Assembly: GCA_019247255.1 (NCBI GenBank)
Contig: JAFAPJ010000504.1
Coordinates: 1 to 6,676, forward strand
From: Methylobacteriaceae bacterium
GTDB taxonomy: Bacteria; Pseudomonadota; Alphaproteobacteria; Rhizobiales; Beijerinckiaceae
Reading direction: 5' to 3'
Length of the DNA: 6,676 nucleotides
Shown here piece after piece: positions 1 through 5,077 of this stretch (position 1 is its first letter; each line of letters opens with the position of its first letter). Position numbers and translations under genes: made by a program. Under the pieces are notes generated by a model. It was not told the DNA's origin. It did not search any database and saw only the letters and a list, made by a program, of their open reading frames with translations.

Positions 1-234
1 CGGGCCCCAGCCGGTGCGCTTGCCGACGCAGCCCGAATCCTCGAGCGACGTCAGGAAGGCGTGGCTCACGAACGGGTTGTGGCTCTCGCCCGCGACGGGC
101 TGCGACGTCGCCAGCCGGTCCCAATCGGCGGCCGGCACGCTCCCGAGCCCGGTCGCGACCTCGACCGTGAGGGCGCCGAGGTCGGGCCCGACCTCAGCCA
201 GGGATGAAGCCTTCGAAGACGATCTGGTCCGCAT
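1..234 (-). CDS. PF04339 (DUF482, FemAB/GNAT-like) acyltransferase, N-terminal part only
   Basis: This frame is open on the minus strand and runs off the left edge, giving 78 codons of a protein that is usually near 380-400 residues. The visible part matches my memory of the COG3146/PF04339 N-terminus: a strand (LTVEVATGLGSVPAADWDRL) followed by the signature HNPFVSHAFLTSLEDSGCVG and then TGWGP. The family has a GNAT/FemAB-type fold and is annotated as putative peptidoglycan-related or aminoacyl transferase; the substrate is not established. It follows the GDPD gene, and the two reading frames overlap. The only ATG in frame (234-232) lies inside the GDPD gene, gives a 41-bp overlap and has no evident Shine-Dalgarno. 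A CTG at 201-199 has GAAGG eight bases upstream and would give a more typical N-terminus (MAEVGPDLG...), so the start is uncertain. The family call is from recognition of the motif, not from a search. Confidence 0.75.
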   Translation of the reverse strand, partial: MRTRSSSKASSLAEVGPDLGALTVEVATGLGSVPAADWDRLATSQPVAGESHNPFVSHAFLTSLEDSGCVGKRTGWGP

Positions 235-946
235 GGGCCCGGGCCGCGGCGGCCTCGGCCTCGCTCCGGATCGTCCAGGTCATGACCGGGCGACCTCCGA
301 GCCGCCGCGCCAGGAAAGGCGGGCCGTCCGGCAGGTCGCGGTGATTCCAGGACAGGAAGTCGGGCAGCGTATCCTCCCAGTGCAGGAGCTCGGCCAGGCT
401 GCGGCGGAGCTCCGCCGGCAGCTTCTGCCATTCCGCGCCCGCATGGGTCGATTCTGCGACGATGCCGCGGGGGAGGGCAGGGGCGAGCCGTCTCACCGCG
501 CTCACGATCGTGGGATCGAAGCTTTTGACCGCGACCGGCGCCCCGTCCCGCGCCGCCACGACCTCGACGACGCGCCTCACGAGCCGCTCGTCGCCCGCGA
601 AGCGGCTCTTCACCTCGACGACGACCGGGACGCGGCCGCCGACCGCATCGAGAAAGGCCGCGAGCGCCGGGATGCGCTCATCGCTTCCCTGCACGCGCAG
701 CATCTCGAGCGCGGCCGAGTCCCGCTCGCCGACGAGGCCCGCCTCGCCGGTCAGCCGCTCGAGCGCGTGGTCGTGGACGACCATCGCCTCGCCGTCGCGC
801 GAGAGCTGGACGTCGCATTCGATCGCAAAGCCGCCCGCGACGGCGGCGAGCGCCGCCCCGATGGTGTTCTCCGGACGGCCGGCGGCGCGGTCGTGCAGCC
901 CGCGATGCGCGATCGGGCGGGCGGTCAGCCAGGCGGGCGCGGTCAC
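194..946 (-). CDS. Glycerophosphodiester phosphodiesterase (GDPD family)
   Basis: This 250-residue protein is predicted to hydrolyse glycerophosphodiesters (deacylated phospholipid headgroups) to sn-glycerol 3-phosphate and an alcohol. It is a single TIM-barrel GDPD domain of normal bacterial length. Visible family signatures are the N-terminal HRG with H14-R15, PEN with E26-N27, the metal-ligand pair IECDVQ with E43 and D45, the second catalytic His in VVHDH (H58), VVEVK with E111 and K113, the core Lys in AVKSFDP (K141), and the C-terminal MTWTI with W224. There is no signal peptide, so it is probably cytoplasmic. The GTG start at 946-944 is chosen because it overlaps the ridA stop as GTGA and places the first strand immediately before HRG. 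The frame stays open upstream for 174 more codons, but those are the shadow of ridA. Translational coupling with ridA is likely. Confidence 0.93.
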   Translation of the reverse strand: MTAPAWLTARPIAHRGLHDRAAGRPENTIGAALAAVAGGFAIECDVQLSRDGEAMVVHDHALERLTGEAGLVGERDSAALEMLRVQGSDERIPALAAFLDAVGGRVPVVVEVKSRFAGDERLVRRVVEVVAARDGAPVAVKSFDPTIVSAVRRLAPALPRGIVAESTHAGAEWQKLPAELRRSLAELLHWEDTLPDFLSWNHRDLPDGPPFLARRLGGRPVMTWTIRSEAEAAAARAHADQIVFEGFIPG

Positions 947-1413
947 CCGACCTCGAAGATCGCCTCGACCTCGACGGAGGCGCCCATCGGCAGGGCCGCG
1001 ACGCCGATCGTCGTGCGGGCGTGGCGGCCCTTGTCGCCGAAGACCTCGACCATGAGGTCGGAGGCGCCGTTCATGGCGGCGGCCTGGCCGGTATACTCGG
1101 GAGTCGACGAGATGAAGCCGCCGAGCCGGACGCAGCGCACCACGCGGTCGAGATCGCCGATGGCTGCCTTCACCTGCGCGATGACGTTGATGGCGCAGAG
1201 CCGCGCGGCCGCCTTCGCGGTCTCGGCCGAGACCTCGGCGCCGACCCGGCCAACATGCTCGGCCGCGAGCTTGCCGTCGGGCCCGAGGCAGATCTGCCCC
1301 GAGACCACCAGGAGGCTGCCGCTCCTCACGGTCGGCACGTAGTTCGCGACCGGCGCTCCCGGGGTCGGCAGCGTGATCCCGAGGCTCTGAAGCTTCGCGT
1401 CGATCGTGCCCAT
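943..1413 (-). CDS. RidA/YjgF/UK114 family protein, roughly 150-aa subfamily (YER057c-like_1)
   Basis: This 156-residue protein belongs to the RidA superfamily, whose founding member hydrolyses reactive enamines and imines made by PLP enzymes. The longer subfamily seen here (as in cd02199) begins with a conserved VANYVPTVR segment at about residues 22-30 and is less well characterised. Other visible marks are LLVVSGQ (34-40), GKVGAEVS-like GRVGAEVS (55-62), AARLCAINVIAQVKAAIGDL (69-88), INGASDL-like MNGASDLMVEVFG (114-126) and HARTTIGVAALP (131-142). R133 aligns with the carboxylate-binding Arg105 of E. coli RidA, so the active-site arginine is present. The ATG at 1413 is preceded by the purine-rich GGAAAGAG about six bases upstream. 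The long open frame that continues upstream to 3231 is only an antisense shadow. It is the first gene of a minus operon with GDPD and the PF04339 protein. The physiological substrate is unknown. Confidence 0.93.
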   Translation of the reverse strand: MGTIDAKLQSLGITLPTPGAPVANYVPTVRSGSLLVVSGQICLGPDGKLAAEHVGRVGAEVSAETAKAAARLCAINVIAQVKAAIGDLDRVVRCVRLGGFISSTPEYTGQAAAMNGASDLMVEVFGDKGRHARTTIGVAALPMGASVEVEAIFEVG

Positions 1414-1527
1414 TGGTTCTCTTTCCGTCGTCGGGCGCCCTTGTCTCCGATGGCCGCCGCGGCGGCAACCCGTTCGTTGCCGGTGAGCCCCGCGCTCCCT
1501 AATTGTGCGGGGCCGCCCGGAGCCTCG
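1414..1527. promoter_or_regulatory. Divergent control region between ridA-family operon and eipB
   Basis: These 114 bp separate two divergent operons and must hold both promoters. On the plus strand TTGCCG (1477-1482) followed 17 bp later by TAATTG (1500-1505) is a weak sigma-70-like candidate. On the minus strand TTGCCG (1468-1463) and GACAAG (1445-1440) is an equally weak one. Neither -10 is convincing, so positions are tentative. GGAG at 1519-1522 is the likely Shine-Dalgarno of eipB. That the region is regulatory follows from the gene layout; the individual boxes are inference. Confidence 0.4.
1453..1466. repeat. 14-bp perfect palindrome GCCGCCGCGGCGGC
   Basis: The sequence reads identically on both strands with no spacer, centred between 1459 and 1460. 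It lies between the two candidate promoters of the divergent operons and overlaps the putative minus-strand -35. It could be an operator for a dimeric regulator. In DNA this GC-rich a palindrome of G and C triplets also arises readily by chance. Confidence 0.45.
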
Positions 1528-2358
1528 ATGCCTTCCTCCCGCCTCATGTTCGTCGCGCTCGCCTGCGCGCTCGCCTCCCCGGCTTCCGCCGAGGGCGAGG
1601 CGCCCGTCCGGCTCGCGCCCCACCGCGTCGTCTACGACCTGACGCTCGACATGAGCCGTGGCGCCCGCACCATCGAGGGCGGGCGCGGGCGGATCGCCTT
1701 CGAGCTCACGGGCAACCCGTGCGAGGGATACAACCTGAACTACCGCCAGGTGACCGTGCTCGAGAGCTCGGAGACGGGCACGAAGATGTCCGACCTGCGC
1801 TCGACGAACCGGGAGAGCGGCGACGGCGCGACCTTTCGGTTCCGCAACGACACGCGCGGCCCCGGCGAGCCGAGCCTGGTCGAAGGGGAGGCGGAGCGGG
1901 ACGGCGCCCGCGCCCTGACGGTCCGCCTCAAGCGGCCGAAGCGCGACACGCTCGAGGTCGAGGGCGAGGTGGTGTTCCCGAACACGCAGATGCGGGACCT
2001 CATCGCGGCCGCGCGGGCCGGGAAGACCACGCTTGCCGAGCGGCTCTTCGACGGCTCCGACGACGGCCGGAAGGCGTACGAGACGCTCGCGGTCATCGGC
2101 AAGCGCATCGAGTCGGGCGCCGGCGAGGATCTGGAGGAGGCGGCGCGCCAGCCGGGTCTGCGCGCTCTCGCCCGCTGGCCCGTGACGCTGAGCTACTTCA
2201 ACCCTGGGCGCAACGACGCGGCGCCCGCCTACGTGCTCGGCTTCGAGGTCTACGAGAACGGGGTCAGCCGCGCGCTCAGGCTCGATTACGGCGATTTCGC
2301 CTTCCGAGGCGAGATGAAGCGGCTCGACCTCCTCCCGGATCGGGCTTGCGGCAAGTAG
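1528..2358 (+). CDS. eipB: EipB-like periplasmic cell-envelope integrity protein (DUF1849)
   Basis: The 276-residue protein has a Sec signal peptide (hydrophobic core about residues 6-17, probable cleavage after ASPASA at residue 21) and then a DUF1849 domain. The domain starts with LAPHRVVYDLTLD (29-41) and continues with GRIAFELTG (54-62), NPCEGYNLNYRQVT (63-76), VVFPNTQMRDLIAAARAG (148-165) and LFDGSDDGRKAYETLAVIG (173-191). EipB of Brucella abortus folds as an unclosed beta-spiral in the periplasm and supports envelope integrity. It has one conserved disulfide between an early and a near-C-terminal Cys. The equivalent pair here is C65 and C274, so the disulfide is likely retained. The ATG at 1528 has GGAG six bases upstream; a second in-frame ATG at 1546 would still leave a short signal peptide. 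It is first in a four-gene plus operon. Frame, length and motifs all fit; molecular function in any species is still loosely defined. Confidence 0.9.
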   Translation: MPSSRLMFVALACALASPASAEGEAPVRLAPHRVVYDLTLDMSRGARTIEGGRGRIAFELTGNPCEGYNLNYRQVTVLESSETGTKMSDLRSTNRESGDGATFRFRNDTRGPGEPSLVEGEAERDGARALTVRLKRPKRDTLEVEGEVVFPNTQMRDLIAAARAGKTTLAERLFDGSDDGRKAYETLAVIGKRIESGAGEDLEEAARQPGLRALARWPVTLSYFNPGRNDAAPAYVLGFEVYENGVSRALRLDYGDFAFRGEMKRLDLLPDRACGK

Positions 2359-2380
2359 GGTCGTGGCGGGCGACCTGGCC

Positions 2381-2386
2381 AGGAGG
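2381..2386 (+). promoter_or_regulatory. Strong Shine-Dalgarno AGGAGG for the Pro/Ala-rich protein
   Basis: AGGAGG is a perfect anti-16S complement, eight bases before the ATG at 2395. It fixes the start of the next gene and suggests efficient independent translation 36 bp after the eipB stop. Confidence 0.8.
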
Positions 2387-2394
2387 TCCATTCG

Positions 2395-2874
2395 ATGACG
2401 AAGGCTTCGCTTCCCGCATGGGTGATGGCGGCGGCGCTTCTCGCCTGCGTGCCCGCCACCGGACAGACCCCGCCGCGGCCGGCCGCTCCGTCCCAGCAGC
2501 CGGCCTCTCCGCCCTCGCCGCCGGCCACCCCGGCGAGCCCGCCCACGGCAGCGGCTCCGCCTGCGCCGTCTCCCGCACCGGGTCCCAGTCCGGCCGCGGC
2601 TCCGGCCGCGCGGCCGACGGCCGCCGCACCGGCTCGTCCGGCGCCGGCTCCGACCGCCGCCCCACGACGCCTCCCGCGCAGCTTCCAGCAATGCACCCGC
2701 GAGGCGCGCAAGCGCGGCTATTCGGGCGCGGATCGCCGGCATTTCGTGATCCGCTGCCAGCTCGGCTACGGACGGGCGCTCTTCCGCCGACGCGGGCCCG
2801 CCTCCGCGCGCTCCGCCGCGCCGGCGAACCCCTCGCAGGCGCCCGCCCAGGCGGCGGATGGCGACGAGTTCTAG
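2395..2874 (+). CDS. Secreted Pro/Ala-rich protein with a single PsiF-like Cys motif
   Basis: This 159-residue protein has three parts. Residues 1-23 form a signal peptide (AWVMAAALLAC core); LLAC with C18 also resembles a lipobox, so it may be a lipoprotein. Residues about 25-90 are a low-complexity Pro/Ala/Ser linker, probably an extended spacer in the periplasm or cell wall. Residues 94-133 form a basic module, QCTREARKRGYSGADRRHF then VIRCQLG, with C100 and C121. The spacing C-x3-A-x2-R-x-G-x2-G-x2-R-x2-F-x3-C resembles one repeat of the PsiF family (phosphate-starvation-inducible proteins, usually two repeats), though with more arginine. The tail (134-159) is again Ala/Pro-rich and ends acidic. 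The reading frame is supported by the perfect Shine-Dalgarno and the coherent signal-peptide architecture. It lies between eipB and the HAD gene, three bases from the latter, so co-transcription is likely. No function can be assigned; the PsiF relation is tentative. Confidence 0.8.
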   Translation: MTKASLPAWVMAAALLACVPATGQTPPRPAAPSQQPASPPSPPATPASPPTAAAPPAPSPAPGPSPAAAPAARPTAAAPARPAPAPTAAPRRLPRSFQQCTREARKRGYSGADRRHFVIRCQLGYGRALFRRRGPASARSAAPANPSQAPAQAADGDEF

Positions 2875-2877
2875 CCG

Positions 2878-3552
2878 ATGCGCCTCGTCGTGCTCGACGT
2901 CGACGGGACGCTCGTCGACAGCCAGGCGCTCATCGTCGCCGCCCAGCGCGAGGCCTTCGCGCGATGCGGCTTGCCGGCGCCGACGCGGGAGCGCTCGCTC
3001 TCGATCGTCGGCCTGTCGCTCCGCGAGGCCTTCACGGCGCTCGTCGGCCCGGACGGACCGGTCGAGGCGCTGGCGGAGGCCTATCGCGAAGCCTTCGGCC
3101 GGCTCCGGGCCGATCAGAGCCTGGAGGAACCGCTGTTTCCGGGCGCCGCGGCGCTCGTCGCGCGCCTGTCCCGCCGGCCGGACGTGCTTCTCGGCATCGC
3201 GACCGGCAAGTCTCGCCGGGGCGTGGCTCATCTCCTCGCCCGCGAAGGCTGGGAGCCGCTCTTCGCCACGATCCAGACCGCCGACGACGCGCCCTCAAAG
3301 CCCGACCCGACCATGCTGCGCCAGGCGATGCGGGAAACCGGCTGCGCGCCGGGCGAGACCGCGATGGTGGGCGATACGAGCTTCGACATGGCGATGGCGC
3401 GCGGCGCCGGAATCCGGGCGATCGGCGTCGCCTGGGGCTACCACCCCCGCGCGGCGCTCCTCGAGGCGGGCGCGGACCTCGTGATCGACCGCTTCGAGGC
3501 GCTGGACGTCGCCGCGGGCCTCGCGTCTCGGCCCGAGACGGCCGATGCCTGA
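2878..3552 (+). CDS. HAD superfamily hydrolase, subfamily IA (phosphoglycolate phosphatase-like)
   Basis: The 224-residue protein carries all four HAD motifs. Motif I is LDVDGTLVDS with nucleophile D7 and acid/base D9. Motif II is ATGKS with T109. Motif III is SKPDP with K141. Motif IV is GDTSFDM with D166 and D170. The alpha-helical cap between residues about 16 and 85 is of the C1 type seen in phosphoglycolate phosphatase (Gph) and related enzymes. It should remove phosphate from a small cytoplasmic metabolite with Mg2+. The substrate cannot be read from the sequence, and in Alphaproteobacteria such ATP12-linked HADs are usually annotated only as Gph-like. The ATG at 2878 is three bases after the previous stop, the first strand begins at once (MRLVVLDVDGT), and there is no room for a longer N-terminus. 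Its end overlaps the ATP12 gene by 8 bp, implying translational coupling. Confidence 0.94.
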   Translation: MRLVVLDVDGTLVDSQALIVAAQREAFARCGLPAPTRERSLSIVGLSLREAFTALVGPDGPVEALAEAYREAFGRLRADQSLEEPLFPGAAALVARLSRRPDVLLGIATGKSRRGVAHLLAREGWEPLFATIQTADDAPSKPDPTMLRQAMRETGCAPGETAMVGDTSFDMAMARGAGIRAIGVAWGYHPRAALLEAGADLVIDRFEALDVAAGLASRPETADA

Positions 3553-4270
3553 CGGGGCGGACGCGACCGCCGCGACCCGCCGCTTCTACGGCGAGGCCGG
3601 GATCCGGCCGGAGGAGGGCGGCTTCGGGCTCGTTCTCGACGGCCGCCCGGCCCGCACGCCAGGCCGCCGGCCCCTGACGCTCCCGACCGAAGCCCTCGGC
3701 CAGGCTGTCGCGGCCGAGTGGGCCGGGCAGGGCCCGACGATCGACCCGCGCACCATGCCGCTGACGCGGCTCGCGAATTCCGCGATCGACGGCGTCGCCC
3801 GCGAGGTCGCCGCGGTTCAGGCGGACATCGTCCGCTACGCGGGCTCGGACCTCGTGGCCTACCGGGCGGGCGAGCCCGAGCCGCTCGTCGCGATGCAGGC
3901 CACGGCCTGGGACCCCGTTCTCGATTGGGCCCGCGAAGCGCTCGGCGCCCGCTTCGTGCTGAGCCAAGGCGTGATGTTCGTCGAGCAGCCGCCGGCGGCG
4001 CTCGATCGCGTCCGGGCGGCCGTCGAGGCGGACAGCTCGCCATTCCGGCTCGCGGCCCTGCACGTCCTGACGACGCTGACGGGCTCCGTCCTGATCGCGC
4101 TGATGCACGCGAGCGGCGCGCTCGACGCGGACGCGGCCTGGGCCGCCGCCCATGTCGACGAGACCTTCCAGGAAAGCCGCTGGGGCACCGACGGGGAGGC
4201 CGCTCTGCGCCGCGCCGCGCGGGAAGCGGAGTTCCGCGCCGCGTCGCGGTTTTCAAAGCTGGCGCGATGA
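3545..4270 (+). CDS. atp12: ATP12 family F1-ATPase assembly chaperone
   Basis: This 241-residue cytoplasmic protein is the alphaproteobacterial form of ATP12 (PF07542, COG5387). In mitochondria ATP12 binds the free F1 alpha subunit and keeps it assembly-competent before it pairs with beta. Visible family blocks are RRFYGEAG (12-19), GGFGLVLDGRPARTPGRRPL (25-44), the strongly conserved TMPLTRLANSAID (70-82), YAGSDLVAYRA (98-108), WDPVLDWA (122-129), LTTLTGSVLIALM (175-187), and the C-terminal DETFQESRWGTDGEA (205-219). Length matches the usual 230-260 residues, so it appears intact. The ATG at 3545 lies inside the end of the HAD gene. HAD followed by ATP12 is, as I recall, a common pair in Rhizobiales. 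It is the last gene of the plus operon; the next gene is convergent. Confidence 0.95.
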   Translation: MPDGADATAATRRFYGEAGIRPEEGGFGLVLDGRPARTPGRRPLTLPTEALGQAVAAEWAGQGPTIDPRTMPLTRLANSAIDGVAREVAAVQADIVRYAGSDLVAYRAGEPEPLVAMQATAWDPVLDWAREALGARFVLSQGVMFVEQPPAALDRVRAAVEADSSPFRLAALHVLTTLTGSVLIALMHASGALDADAAWAAAHVDETFQESRWGTDGEAALRRAAREAEFRAASRFSKLAR

Positions 4271-4273
4271 TGA

Positions 4274-4319
4274 GCGCCAGACAAGTGAAAGCCGTTCATT
4301 ACTTCAGATGACCTGGCGC
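4274..4319. terminator. Possible bidirectional terminator between convergent genes
   Basis: GCGCCAG (4274-4280) and CTGGCGC (4313-4319) form a perfect 7-bp outer stem. An inner imperfect stem pairs AAGT/ACTT and GAA/TTC around the loop AGCCG. The structure spans the 33-bp gap between the ATP12 stop (4270) and the stop of the minus-strand CNBD gene (4304), and includes that gene's last codons. There is no T-run on either side, so intrinsic termination would be inefficient. Position between convergent stops is the main argument. Confidence 0.35.
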
Positions 4320-4681
4320 ATCCCTCTGATACGGTGAGCCATCGATTCCATGACGTAGCGCGCGAAGTAGGGCACCTCGTCAACCATGAAGTAGAACTTG
4401 CGGCGGTCTATCGCCGAAAGCAACGCAGTTTCGGCGACCCGTGCAGTTGATGTACGCGGTCGCCCATCCACGACCGACATGAAGCCAAGTGCCTCGCCTG
4501 CTTGGCAGGTGTCGATGGTCTTACCATGGATAAGTATCTCAATCTTGCCGCTTTGAACGACATACATGCACTCGACGGGATCTCCCTCCTGAAATACGGT
4601 AGCCCCAGCCGGAAAGGTGAGATTTACTCCCGAGGCTAGCGCAAAGGACCGCATGTCGATGGTTTGAGGGTCCGAAGTCAT
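4304..4681 (-). CDS. Stand-alone cyclic nucleotide-binding domain protein (Crp/Fnr sensor-like, no HTH)
   Basis: The 125-residue product is a single CNBD beta-roll followed only by a short C-terminal helix (MESMAHRIRGMRQVI). There is no helix-turn-helix, kinase or channel part. Visible elements are the entry FPAGATVFQEGDP (23-35), CMYVVQSGKIEILIHGK (38-54), and the phosphate-binding cassette region AGEALGFMSVVDGRPRTSTA (61-80). The cassette Arg is present (R76), but the Glu that contacts the ribose in cAMP receptors aligns with F67, so ligand binding may differ or be lost. Such short CNBD proteins recur in Methylobacteriaceae and Bradyrhizobiaceae in my memory; their role is unknown. The ATG at 4681 is preferred over one at 4726 because a promoter -10 lies between them. 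GC is about 56% against 70-80% on the left, with a more relaxed codon choice, which suggests transfer or a different evolutionary age. It converges on ATP12. Confidence 0.88.
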   Translation of the reverse strand: MTSDPQTIDMRSFALASGVNLTFPAGATVFQEGDPVECMYVVQSGKIEILIHGKTIDTCQAGEALGFMSVVDGRPRTSTARVAETALLSAIDRRKFYFMVDEVPYFARYVMESMAHRIRGMRQVI

Positions 4682-4685
4682 GGTC

Positions 4686-4772
4686 CCGCCCTGTGTGCTC
4701 AGCCTCTCGTCACATAATTGTAACATGAACGAAGCACCGCTGTCGCAGTCTTCTTCGCGCGTTACAGGGCGG
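4686..4772. repeat. 9-bp inverted repeat flanking the CNBD gene promoter
   Basis: CCGCCCTGT at 4686-4694 and its exact complement ACAGGGCGG at 4764-4772 flank the candidate promoter symmetrically in the CNBD leader. The gene-proximal arm overlaps the ribosome-binding region just before the ATG at 4681. Only the two arms match; the 69 bp between them contain the -35 and -10. It could be a pair of operator half-sites, or a stem in longer transcripts, or chance. Confidence 0.5.
4717..4746 (-). promoter_or_regulatory. Sigma-70-like promoter for the CNBD gene
   Basis: On the minus strand GCGACA (4746-4741, four of six bases of TTGACA) is followed after 18 bp by TACAAT (4722-4717, five of six bases of TATAAT). 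Transcription would begin near 4710, leaving about 29 bases of leader before the ATG at 4681. This is the best promoter match in the window and supports the shorter start. Confidence 0.55.
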
Positions 4773-5077
4773 CGGTACGGGCGGGCAGTCTTCAGTGCGG
4801 GCGTGTTGCAAGCAATTGCCGCTCAGGGACTCGACCCATCAGCCCCCGACGAAGCGGGGCGACAACAAATCTGTCGGCTGCGGCGGGTCGCCGGCCTTAG
4901 AGCACGCCGATCCGGCTATGACCTGACGGCGCCCGGGGAGAGTCGTGACGCATGTTCGGCCGCGAGAACCGCGACGATCGTCCGACGGCATCACTGCATT
5001 GACGGCAAGGATGCAAGTTGCCGCGAAGGTCGGCGGAGTGCCGACGTCGGTCCCTCGAGTTCGATGGACCAGACGGT
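4773..5077. other. Intergenic stretch without a supported gene
   Basis: These 305 bp lie between the CNBD promoter and the end of the 48-codon small ORF. GC is about 60-70%, lower than the core genes. Open frames here have no Shine-Dalgarno and no recognisable protein. A short GC hairpin (CCCCG 4844-4848, CGGGG 4855-4859, six-base loop) and a second one at 5029-5045 are the only structures I see. The segment TTAGAGCACGCCGATCCGG (4897-4915) faintly recalls the CTAGAGCA-type extragenic repeats of Rhizobiales, but only one arm is present. It may be the remains of an older insertion. Confidence 0.5.
5029..5045 (-). terminator. Hairpin downstream of the 48-codon small ORF
   Basis: GTCGGC and GCCGAC form a perfect 6-bp stem with a 5-base loop, 33 bp past the small ORF stop on the minus strand. 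No T-tract follows, so it is at best a weak intrinsic terminator or a stabilising 3' structure. Confidence 0.3.

Noticed and set aside
14..1342. 442-codon plus-strand open frame
   Set aside because: It is antisense to GDPD and RidA, which both carry complete family motifs.
2470..2670. Tandem repeat in the Pro/Ala-rich region
   Set aside because: The CCG/GCG-rich DNA has no fixed repeat unit; it is low-complexity coding sequence, not a periodic repeat.
943..3231. 762-codon minus-strand open frame ending in the RidA sequence
   Set aside because: Only the last 156 codons are a recognisable protein. The rest is antisense to eipB, the PsiF-like gene and HAD, is Arg/Gly-rich and reflects high GC with few stops.
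1503..3677. 724-codon plus-strand open frame
   Set aside because: It is out of frame with eipB, the PsiF-like gene and HAD, all of which have motifs and ribosome-binding sites. Its product is a low-complexity Arg/Ala/Gly sequence.
4711..4716. TGTGA half-site of a CRP box just after the -10 of the CNBD gene
   Set aside because: The matching TCACA arm is not at the required six-base spacing; a five-base half-site is expected by chance.
4682..4726. Fifteen-residue N-terminal extension of the CNBD protein from ATG 4726
   Set aside because: A TACAAT -10 element lies downstream of that ATG, so the local transcript would not contain it, and the family-like N-terminus begins at 4681.
4844..4859. 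GC hairpin CCCCG/CGGGG as a terminator
   Set aside because: No T-run on either side and no gene ends close to it on either strand.
4897..4915. TTAGAGCAC... as an extragenic palindromic repeat of the Rhizobiales type
   Set aside because: Only one arm resembles the element and no second copy or mirrored arm is visible in the window.
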